This document shows, piece after piece, positions 1 to 6,342 of a stretch of DNA of 13,894 nt (the first letter of the stretch is position 1; each line of letters starts with the position of its first letter). The stretch comes from Alphaproteobacteria bacterium (GTDB lineage: Bacteria > Pseudomonadota > Alphaproteobacteria > Rs-D84), in the NCBI GenBank assembly GCA_024402835.1, contig JAKSSZ010000007.1, positions 1 to 13,894 of the forward strand. Direction: 5' to 3'. The position numbers and the translations under genes are program-made. The notes below the pieces were generated by a model. The model searched no databases. It saw only the letters and a program-made list of their open reading frames with translations, and was not told where the DNA came from.

Positions 1-100
1 AGAAGCTATGGGCTTGTCTTTGGGAATGGAAGTTCCAGAATGGCCAAGTGAAGAAGAAGTTGTTCGTTTGGCAAAAAAATACGAAGACCCATATAAATAA
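1..100 (+). CDS. rpoA: RNA polymerase alpha subunit, C-terminal end only (partial)
   Basis: The reading frame open from base 2 encodes 32 residues and stops with TAA at 98-100. The peptide includes LGMEVPEWP followed by LAKKYED, which resembles the end of the alpha C-terminal domain in alphaproteobacterial RpoA, where a 'LGMEVPxWPPEN...LAKRFED' tail follows the last helix-hairpin-helix. The next gene is rplQ, and rpoA-rplQ is the conserved end of the alpha operon, which supports the call. The start lies outside the window, so nothing can be said about the N-terminal assembly domain. The identification rests on a short peptide plus gene order, both consistent. Confidence 0.88.
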   Translation, partial: EAMGLSLGMEVPEWPSEEEVVRLAKKYEDPYK

Positions 101-110
101 TAAAAATAAA

Positions 111-146
111 CTACATTACTGAAAACACATTGTTTTCAGGATGTAG
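111..146 (+). other. Interrupted stem-loop between rpoA and rplQ
   Basis: CTACAT (111-116) pairs with ATGTAG (141-146), and inside it TGAAAAC (120-126) pairs with GTTTTCA (132-138) around a 5-nt loop, leaving a small internal loop. No T-run follows, so this is not a standard intrinsic terminator. It could be an mRNA processing or stability element, or a weak attenuator between rpoA and rplQ. Confidence 0.5.
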
Positions 147-159
147 TGTCTCAAATAAT

Positions 160-179
160 CCCTATACAGAAAAATAGGG
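160..179 (+). other. Small hairpin in the rplQ leader
   Basis: CCCTAT (160-165) and ATAGGG (174-179) form a 6-bp stem with an 8-nt A-rich loop, ending 17 nt before the rplQ ribosome binding site. No T-run follows. It may affect rplQ translation or RNA processing, but its role is unknown. Confidence 0.4.
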
Positions 180-209
180 CAGAACCATAAAAATAAAGGA
201 GTAATTACA

Positions 210-770
210 ATGAGACACATGAAAGCAGGTCGCACATTTAATCGCGATACAAATGCACGCAAAGCCATGTTTATTGGTTTGGCTAAAAATTTAATTGAAA
301 AAGAACAAATAAAAACAACATTACCAAAAGCAAAAGATTTACGCACAGTTGTTGAAAAGTTAATTACTCGTGCAAAAACAGATTCTGTTGCTAACCGTCG
401 TTTGGTTGCTTCTGAATTTGGTAATGGTTCAGGTGCTGTTGTTAAAAAATTATTTACTGTATTGGGACCACGTTATGCAAAGCGTCCAGGGGGATATACA
501 CGTGTATTAAAAGCCGGTTTCCGTTATGGTGATGCTGCTCCTATGGCAATCATAGAATTGGTTGACAGGGATGAAAATGCTAAAAAGGTTGCTCCAAAAA
601 CAGTTGCTGCACCAAAGACCGAAGAAGTAGTATCTGACGAAAAAGCAGTAAAAACAGTTAAAGCACCAAAAGCAGAAACAAAAGCAAAACCAGCTGCTGC
701 AAAAAAAACTGCATCTAAAACTGGTGCTGTAAAAGCAGTGGCGGTTAAACGTCGTTCTACTGGTAAATAA
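210..770 (+). CDS. rplQ: 50S ribosomal protein bL17 with a long basic C-terminal extension
   Basis: bL17 of the large ribosomal subunit. The first ~125 residues are a clear match to the family: MRHMKAGRTFNRDTNAR at the start, then KNLIEKEQIKTTLPKAKDLR at 26-45, LGPRYAKRPGGYTRVLK at 85-101 and the MAIIELVDR strand at 112-120. The start has a good Shine-Dalgarno AAGGAG (196-201), and the gene sits in its usual place after rpoA. Residues ~122-186 are an added low-complexity tail of Lys, Ala, Pro, Thr and Val ending in KRRSTGK. Most bL17 proteins have about 116-140 residues, so this one is long. Such Ala/Lys tails occur in some alphaproteobacterial ribosomal proteins and probably bind rRNA non-specifically, but that role is inferred. 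Confidence 0.97.
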   Translation: MRHMKAGRTFNRDTNARKAMFIGLAKNLIEKEQIKTTLPKAKDLRTVVEKLITRAKTDSVANRRLVASEFGNGSGAVVKKLFTVLGPRYAKRPGGYTRVLKAGFRYGDAAPMAIIELVDRDENAKKVAPKTVAAPKTEEVVSDEKAVKTVKAPKAETKAKPAAAKKTASKTGAVKAVAVKRRSTGK

Positions 771-792
771 AGAAGTTTATCAAAGACAAAAC

Positions 793-826
793 AAACCCCA
801 AATTTTTTTGGGGTTTTCTTTTTTTT
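793..826 (+). terminator. Rho-independent terminator of the rpoA-rplQ operon
   Basis: AAACCCCAAA (793-802) pairs with TTTGGGGTTT (807-816) around a TTTT loop, followed by CTTTTTTTT. A GC core with a long T-run 23 nt after the rplQ stop makes this a strong intrinsic terminator. Confidence 0.92.
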
Positions 827-829
827 ATA

Positions 830-858
830 TTGTATTACATTTTGTTTTATGATAAAAT
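830..858 (+). promoter_or_regulatory. Promoter of P1, extended -10
   Basis: TGA-TAAAAT (TGA 850-852, -10 at 853-858) follows a weak -35 TTGTAT (830-835) with a 17-nt spacer. The predicted start near 865 gives a leader of ~19 nt. The block TTTTATGATA before the -10 is shared with the P2 promoter. An extended -10 would compensate for the poor -35. Confidence 0.65.
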
Positions 859-883
859 TATTTCAAAATGGAAAGGATTTATT

Positions 884-3655
884 ATGCGTAAATTATTTGT
901 TTTACCTGTTATTTTGGCATCTGTGTTATGTTATGATACCGCGTTTTCTGCGCCTCGTGGTCGTGTTGGTGTATCAAATGGAAATACCGCATCTGCGCCA
1001 AAGGTTAACGGTGCCCGTGCTGCAAAAACAAGTGGTGTAAAAGCAACTGCACCAAAGGTTGCTGCTCCAAAAGCGTCTTCTAATGTTAACGGTGCTCGTG
1101 CTGCAAAAACAAGTAGTGTGAAAACAAATGTTCAAAAAGCGGTAACAACTGCAGCTTCTGCGAATAAGGGGGTTGGTGCGCGTGCCGCCGCAAAGCAAAA
1201 GGTTATACAAACAGGAACAAAAATTGCCGCCGCAACAGAAAATAATGTAGTAAGTCAAGATTGTCAAGACGCTTATTTTGGTTGTATGGATTCTTTTTGT
1301 ATGATTGAAAATGCATCTGGTGGTCGTTGCAGATGTAGTGACCGTAATGCAGAATTAAATTATATTTTGGATAAAATAACAAAATTGGATGAACAAAGTT
1401 ATGCTATGGCAACGACCGGCGTTGAACAAATAGAAATGGGTGAAGCGGCCGATGAAGTTATGGCAAAGGCCAAAGCGGCTGAAAAGAAAGCCTTGGGCAA
1501 AGATGAAAAAAGTGCTGCTAATGGACAAAAAGCGCGCAAGTTAGATTTATCTGCATGGAATAACACTTCTTTCGAGGAAGATAATGAATTGTTTTTTGAA
1601 ACAGAAAGTTATAGTGATGGTGTAACAGATAAAGAAGGTGATGCATTACATAATGCAGCAGCAAAATTGTGTGCTACACAAATAAAGGCAGAATGTAAAG
1701 CCAGTGCATCAATGTTGAAGTTGATATATGCACAAAAAATTAAATCAGATTGTACTGCTTATGAAAATAGTTTGAAACAACAACAATCTGCCAGTGCGCA
1801 AAAATTACAATCTGCAAAACAGGCATTACGCGAAGCCGCGTTGGAGAAATACCAAGAAGCCAATAAAATGGATTTGGGTGAATGTACAATTGCATTTAAA
1901 AGTTGTATGCAAACAACTGGTGGTTGTGGAACAGATTGGAAGGGGTGTGTTGGTTTAACCGCTGCCGATAATGCACAGGGGCTTAAGGCAGATCAAACAA
2001 CTATAAAAGGTAAATTTGCAGATATTACTTTGGGTGCGGCGTCATTGCAAACGTTAACAAATAAAAAGCCATTGTGTGAATCTGTTATGAAACAATGTGT
2101 AAACGAAAGTGCACGTGTTTGGGAAACTTTCCTATCCGAAGTTGCCCCTGAAATAAAAAATGCCGAATTACTTGCAGAAGATGACCTAAGAACATCTTGT
2201 TTAACGGATGTTGCGGATTGTTTTCAAAAGGCGTGTAATTCAAAATTTGACCCAAACCAAAGTGAAGCCGACTATGATTTGTGTTTGTCTGAACCAGAAA
2301 TGGTCGCCAGTTTATGTAAGGTAAAATTAGAACCTTGCTTAAAAGTTTTTGGTGGAACCGGTGATTTTGAAAAGGATAGAAATGATAAAGGTAGTATATT
2401 ATGGAATGGGATAAAAGCAAAATTATTGGTTATGCAAGTTGATGCCTGTTCAAAAGAAGTTCGTGAATGTTTAACAGATGAAAACGCATGTGGTGAAGAT
2501 TACAGTGGTTGTTTGGGTTTAAGTTCGGAACAAATCGTAAATTTGTGCCCCGCAGAAAAATTGTTAGCGTGCCAAAATAGTTATGATATAAAAGGAGTAA
2601 AAGATAATGTACTTAAATTTGCATCTGCCATAGCATTGAATATTGATAATAATATGCTTGAGATTTGTCAATCAGCACTAAAAAATGCAATGAGTACATA
2701 TTGCGGCGAAGAAGATAAATGTCCGAATTTGACTGTAAAAACAGATCCATTTAAAGATAAATTGGAAGTTAAATTTTGTAGTGTAAGCAAAACTGCTGAA
2801 GCTAATAAAACGTGTAGCGCTTCTTTGGATGTGTTCGAAGATAATCCTATTATGATAGGTGACGTGGTTCCAAAGATACTTAATAGATTTGATTTGTCTG
2901 AATTGGATCAAACAATCACAGAAGTAGGTAAAGATGGTAAAGAATTAAAAGATGGAAATAAAAACAAAGAAAATGCGATAAAGAAAATAAAATTCACAAC
3001 GGTAGAAGGTGCTGATGCTGATCATTGGGAAACAGCGCTAGCTACATTACAAAATGCTTTTGATGGTCAATTAAGTTTGATTGAATCGGATCCAAAGGTT
3101 ACTTTTTGTATGTCTGGACGATTGGTCCAAGGGTTCAAAGATTCTAAAGGTGTTGAACAAGCAATTTCTGATACAAAAGTTGGCAGATTTCCGAATTTGA
3201 CAAACAATGTCAGAGAGATTCTTTCGGAACAGTTAATTGCTTCTTTGGATAAAGTTTATGCTTCTTCTATAGAAGAAATGCAAACAAAGTTAGATGAGGC
3301 GAACAAGAAAATAGAAAGCAGAGTCGGTGAATTAATCACAGACGAAGAACATCAAGATGAGTTAAATAAACAGATGTGTAATTCATATATTGATAACCCT
3401 GATTATTCTAGGAGACTTTATAGAAAAAAAACATGGGGTATTTCTGTTGTTTATGATGATAATGATAATGTATGTAAAAGAACATATAGTGAATATGCCT
3501 GTGATAATTATGCTTCTCCATTATGTTATAAATGGATGCATGATCCTATAAATGTAGAGGAACGTCCATCTATAAAAATGAAGCAAATATATGGTTCTCG
3601 TGCGGAATCTGCTGCTAGACAAGAATTTAGAGATGAAACAACAAAAGACAAATAA
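884..3655 (+). CDS. P1: large secreted cysteine-rich protein, function unknown
   Basis: A 923-residue protein. ATG 884 is chosen over an in-frame TTG at 830 because AAGGA (873-877) lies 6 nt before it and the TTG falls inside the promoter. Residues 1-23 are a Sec signal peptide (Lys/Arg n-region, hydrophobic core, AFSA end); the exact cleavage site is unclear because Pro is at 24. Residues 24-110 are Ala/Lys-rich with a repeated VNGARAAKTS unit. A Cys module follows (C127, C134, C139, C149, C151, with SGGRCRC), then an acidic stretch at 230-250 after DLSAWN. Two blocks of four cysteines spaced by seven lie at 334/341/348/355 and 522/529/536/543, with other Cx6C pairs at 398/405, 439/446 and 478/485. 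GRFPNL is at 768-772, a helical region at ~785-830, and a Cys tail at C832, C864, C873, C881. The protein has 36 cysteines outside the signal peptide and is homologous along its length to P2 and P3. I do not recognise a named family. An oxidised, disulfide-bonded envelope or surface protein is inferred. Confidence 0.9.
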   Translation: MRKLFVLPVILASVLCYDTAFSAPRGRVGVSNGNTASAPKVNGARAAKTSGVKATAPKVAAPKASSNVNGARAAKTSSVKTNVQKAVTTAASANKGVGARAAAKQKVIQTGTKIAAATENNVVSQDCQDAYFGCMDSFCMIENASGGRCRCSDRNAELNYILDKITKLDEQSYAMATTGVEQIEMGEAADEVMAKAKAAEKKALGKDEKSAANGQKARKLDLSAWNNTSFEEDNELFFETESYSDGVTDKEGDALHNAAAKLCATQIKAECKASASMLKLIYAQKIKSDCTAYENSLKQQQSASAQKLQSAKQALREAALEKYQEANKMDLGECTIAFKSCMQTTGGCGTDWKGCVGLTAADNAQGLKADQTTIKGKFADITLGAASLQTLTNKKPLCESVMKQCVNESARVWETFLSEVAPEIKNAELLAEDDLRTSCLTDVADCFQKACNSKFDPNQSEADYDLCLSEPEMVASLCKVKLEPCLKVFGGTGDFEKDRNDKGSILWNGIKAKLLVMQVDACSKEVRECLTDENACGEDYSGCLGLSSEQIVNLCPAEKLLACQNSYDIKGVKDNVLKFASAIALNIDNNMLEICQSALKNAMSTYCGEEDKCPNLTVKTDPFKDKLEVKFCSVSKTAEANKTCSASLDVFEDNPIMIGDVVPKILNRFDLSELDQTITEVGKDGKELKDGNKNKENAIKKIKFTTVEGADADHWETALATLQNAFDGQLSLIESDPKVTFCMSGRLVQGFKDSKGVEQAISDTKVGRFPNLTNNVREILSEQLIASLDKVYASSIEEMQTKLDEANKKIESRVGELITDEEHQDELNKQMCNSYIDNPDYSRRLYRKKTWGISVVYDDNDNVCKRTYSEYACDNYASPLCYKWMHDPINVEERPSIKMKQIYGSRAESAARQEFRDETTKDK
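1004..1198 (+). repeat. Degenerate direct repeats encoding VNGARAAKTS units in P1
   Basis: Two near-identical 39-nt copies (1004-1042 and 1085-1123) begin GTTAACGGTGC and lie 81 nt (27 codons) apart. A diverged third copy starts at 1172 (GVGARAAAKQ). They code for the flexible Ala/Lys linker between the signal peptide and the first Cys module. In-frame repeats of this kind can expand or contract by recombination or slippage. Confidence 0.75.
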
Positions 3656-3681
3656 AAAAACACCCGTTTGGGTGTTTTTTT
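3655..3681 (+). terminator. Intrinsic terminator after P1
   Basis: CACCC (3661-3665) pairs with GGGTG (3670-3674) around GTTT, flanked by an A-run before and a T-run after. It starts right at the P1 stop codon and separates P1 from the P2-P3 transcription unit. Confidence 0.9.
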
Positions 3682-3684
3682 ATA

Positions 3685-3714
3685 TTGTTAAATATTCATA
3701 TTTTATGATATAAT
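3685..3714 (+). promoter_or_regulatory. Promoter of the P2-P3 operon, extended -10
   Basis: TTGTTA (3685-3690), an 18-nt spacer, then TGA-TATAAT (TGA 3706-3708, -10 at 3709-3714). The predicted start near 3721 gives a ~20-nt leader. A Shine-Dalgarno-like GGAGAGAG (3730-3737) precedes ATG 3741. The element resembles the P1 promoter in sequence and position. Confidence 0.72.
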
Positions 3715-3740
3715 TTTATTCATATATTTGGAGAGAGTTT

Positions 3741-6074
3741 ATGAAATATAAATATTTCGTTATTGTTATGGCTGTATTGTTTTGCCAAGCTGATTTATTG
3801 GCTGCAGCAAAGAAGAAATCAGGTTCATCCCAAAGCGTTGTCCAAAATGGAACAAAGATAGCAAGTGCCACGACAAATAACCTTGTTGATTCAGAATGCA
3901 GTGATTCTTTTTTTGGATGTATGGATGCTTTTTGTATTGTTGATAATGTATCTGGTGGTCGTTGTCAATGCAGTTCTGCATTTGCGCCATTAAATGATAC
4001 ACTAAATGAAATAATGAAAATGGATGAAGAAAGTTATGCAATCGCTACATATGGTGTTGATCACATAGAAATGGGCGAAGCCGCCGATGAGGTTATTTCG
4101 GCATCTGATAAAGCGTTCAAAAAAGCAATCAAAGATGCAAATGATGAATCTGTTGTTGAAGAAAAAAAGTCAGATACCAAAAATAAAAAGAAAGGACGTG
4201 TTGATTTATCTGCGTGGAATACAACCTTTTCTGATGACAAAGATGATGAAGAAAATGAAATAAGTTTTGATGATGACGATATATTCGGCAAATCTGGCGA
4301 AGATTTGCGTCAATCTGCGCAAACTATGTGTTTGGAACAGACACCGGAAAAATGTAAAAAATCACATGATATGTTAAAAATGCTTTATACGCAAAAAATA
4401 AAATCTGATTGTGCTGCGTTTGAAAATAGTTTGAAACAACAAAAAATGGCAAGTCTTGAGAAATTAGATACTGCCAAACATGCGGTTGTTGATGCTGCAT
4501 TGACAGAATACCAAGAATCCAATAAATATGATTTGGGGCAATGTATGGTTGAATTTACAAAATGTATGCAAACAACGGCTGGTTGTGGTGAAGATTGGAC
4601 GGGGTGTGTAAAATTGGCTGCGGCAGAAAATATGAAATCAAATACATCTGCTGTGTTGGCAGAACAAGCAACAATACGTGGTGAATTATCCAGTATAACA
4701 TTAGCTGCATCTACTATGGATACTATGTTGTCCAAAAAGCCAATTTGTGAACATGTGACAAAACAATGTATGTCTGTAAAAGATAATGTATGGGATGCAT
4801 TTTTGAAAGATATTGCACCATCACTAAAAACGGCTGAATTAAATGCAGAATCTGATATGCGCACTTCATGTTTAACAAACATATCACAATGTTATATAAA
4901 GGCATGTAAAGAAAATATGGATCCAAATGACGAAAATGGCTCGTACGATATGTGTTTATCGCGCCCTGAAAATTATAAATCATTTTGCAAGGTTGAATTG
5001 GAACCATGTCTGAATGCCACAGGTGGAACTTATGATAGTCCGGATACTTCAACTTTGTGGGCTGGTGTATTGGCAAAATTATCTGCAATGCGTGTTGATG
5101 CGTGTACAGATGAATTTAAACAATGTATCCAAGATAAAGATAGATGTGGCGAAGATTATTCACAATGTATTGGTTTGGATAACGAAGATGTCGCAGATAT
5201 TTGCCCCGCTGAAAAACTGACAGCGTGTTACAAAGAATATAACGGACAAACAGAATCTGTACGTGATACTTTGATTAAAGTAGCCCAAGGTATTTTATTA
5301 AATGTTGATAATAATATGCTAACAACATGTCAAAAAGCGGTTGAAGAAGCAATGGTCAAAGTATGTGGTGATTCTGAAAATTGTAATAATTTAATATTAG
5401 CTAATGGTTCCGGCTCCAGAAGTATGGAAATTAAATATTGCGAAGTAACTGAAGATGATGAAGGCAAAATACATTATACAAATTGCCGTGATAACGTTGA
5501 CGCAATCAGTGATACAGAGTTGGGAAAAATTACTTTGGATATAAATGGTGGAACAAATGAACATGACAGACATTATTTTACAGGTGTTATTAATGGACAA
5601 ATTGGTTGGGAATATATCACATTAAATGAAAATTCTACCGCAATGATAGATATTGATAAATATATGACAGAAATGACCAAAGCATATGATATGGATGATA
5701 AAACAAAGGCAAAAGTAAAGACAGAAATAGAAGATTTAACAAATTCTATAAATATCGCTTTGGATACTTTGGAATCTGACCCCAAAATACAATATTGCAC
5801 AACTGGACGCCAGGTTGCCGGTTTGAATATCGGTAAAAAACAACAAACTATCGGTCATGATGGAAATGCACGTTTTCCAAATTTAACACAACAAAGCCGT
5901 TTAATAATTGCCAGTGCTGCATTGAAACAAGCAATGAAAAATTATTATACAAAATATGATGAATATTCCGAAGAAATTGCAATGGAAACTACCAGATTGG
6001 CAAAACGTATGCAAGAAGTTAAGTTGATAAAGCAAATGAAAGACAGGTTGCGCGTGACGCTTGTGTTCGTTTAG
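3741..6074 (+). CDS. P2: secreted cysteine-rich protein, C-terminus lost by frameshift
   Basis: The open frame gives 777 residues and is homologous to P1 and P3. A Sec signal peptide (MKYKYFVIVM... ending LLAAA, cut at ~22-23) precedes a short linker with NGTKIASAT. The N-terminal Cys module is C53, C60, C65, then SGGRCQC at 72-77. DLSAWN (155-160) leads into a very acidic patch (165-180). The fourfold heptad cysteines are at 268/275/282/289 and 455/462/469/476; other pairs are 336/343, 377/384 and 416/423. RFPNL is at 711-715, followed by a Tyr-rich helix at ~728-758. Agreement with P3 ends after about residue 760. The last ~16 residues (KLIKQMKDRL...) are out-of-frame sequence, and the expected tail continues in the -1 frame from 6023. 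Adding one base near 6022-6024 restores an 865-residue protein ending at 6337. The gene is either recently broken or affected by a sequence error. The function is unknown; the linked P3 follows in the same operon. Confidence 0.85.
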   Translation: MKYKYFVIVMAVLFCQADLLAAAKKKSGSSQSVVQNGTKIASATTNNLVDSECSDSFFGCMDAFCIVDNVSGGRCQCSSAFAPLNDTLNEIMKMDEESYAIATYGVDHIEMGEAADEVISASDKAFKKAIKDANDESVVEEKKSDTKNKKKGRVDLSAWNTTFSDDKDDEENEISFDDDDIFGKSGEDLRQSAQTMCLEQTPEKCKKSHDMLKMLYTQKIKSDCAAFENSLKQQKMASLEKLDTAKHAVVDAALTEYQESNKYDLGQCMVEFTKCMQTTAGCGEDWTGCVKLAAAENMKSNTSAVLAEQATIRGELSSITLAASTMDTMLSKKPICEHVTKQCMSVKDNVWDAFLKDIAPSLKTAELNAESDMRTSCLTNISQCYIKACKENMDPNDENGSYDMCLSRPENYKSFCKVELEPCLNATGGTYDSPDTSTLWAGVLAKLSAMRVDACTDEFKQCIQDKDRCGEDYSQCIGLDNEDVADICPAEKLTACYKEYNGQTESVRDTLIKVAQGILLNVDNNMLTTCQKAVEEAMVKVCGDSENCNNLILANGSGSRSMEIKYCEVTEDDEGKIHYTNCRDNVDAISDTELGKITLDINGGTNEHDRHYFTGVINGQIGWEYITLNENSTAMIDIDKYMTEMTKAYDMDDKTKAKVKTEIEDLTNSINIALDTLESDPKIQYCTTGRQVAGLNIGKKQQTIGHDGNARFPNLTQQSRLIIASAALKQAMKNYYTKYDEYSEEIAMETTRLAKRMQEVKLIKQMKDRLRVTLVFV

Positions 6075-6337
6075 GTTCTGGTGATACATTTGCGGCAAGT
6101 TCCACAGAAAAATCTGCTAAAAAGGCGGTTGAAATGGCGGGTGGTTCTGAAAATGGTCTTATTGGTCATCACGAAGAATCATCTTTCAGTTATAAACGTG
6201 CAACGACAACAGTATTTAATATGGATACGGGTATTTGTCATAAATGTATCAGAACACAAAATTGTTCCAAAGTTAAAAATGGTTATTGTAAAAAATGGGG
6301 TGATGAACAAGAAACCTGTACAGATATACAAATGTAA
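6023..6337 (+). pseudogene. Frameshifted C-terminal part of P2
   Basis: This frame is open from just after a TAA at 6020-6022 to the TAA at 6335-6337. It encodes VDKANERQVARDACV near its start, which aligns with NEKANQNEIKREACV of P3 (709-723). It ends in a Cys tail with CHKC (6236-6247) and three further cysteines, like the CKKC tail of P3. It is therefore the missing end of P2, in the -1 frame. No slippery heptamer of the X-XXY-YYZ kind is visible at the junction, so programmed frameshifting is not favoured. An internal start at ATG 6134 would make a 67-residue protein without a signal peptide, which is unlikely to be real. Confidence 0.8.
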
Positions 6338-6342
6338 ATAAT

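Noticed and set aside
830..883. Upstream TTG start extending P1 by 18 residues
   Set aside because: It lies inside the promoter, lacks a ribosome binding site, and would bury the signal peptide behind a charged leader.
884..3655. P1 as a lipoprotein
   Set aside because: The cysteine at 16 is preceded by SVL rather than a lipobox.
4385..4882. 165-residue minus-strand open frame within P2
   Set aside because: Cys/Ser/Phe-rich antisense shadow of the conserved cysteine region; a similar shadow appears opposite P3.
6018..6045. Programmed -1 ribosomal frameshift in P2
   Set aside because: No X-XXY-YYZ slippery site or clear downstream stem was seen, and alignment with P3 points to a break at 6022-6024.
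6134..6337. Independent 67-residue gene starting at ATG 6134
   Set aside because: Homology to the P3 tail starts upstream of this ATG, at about 6023, so it is the displaced end of P2.
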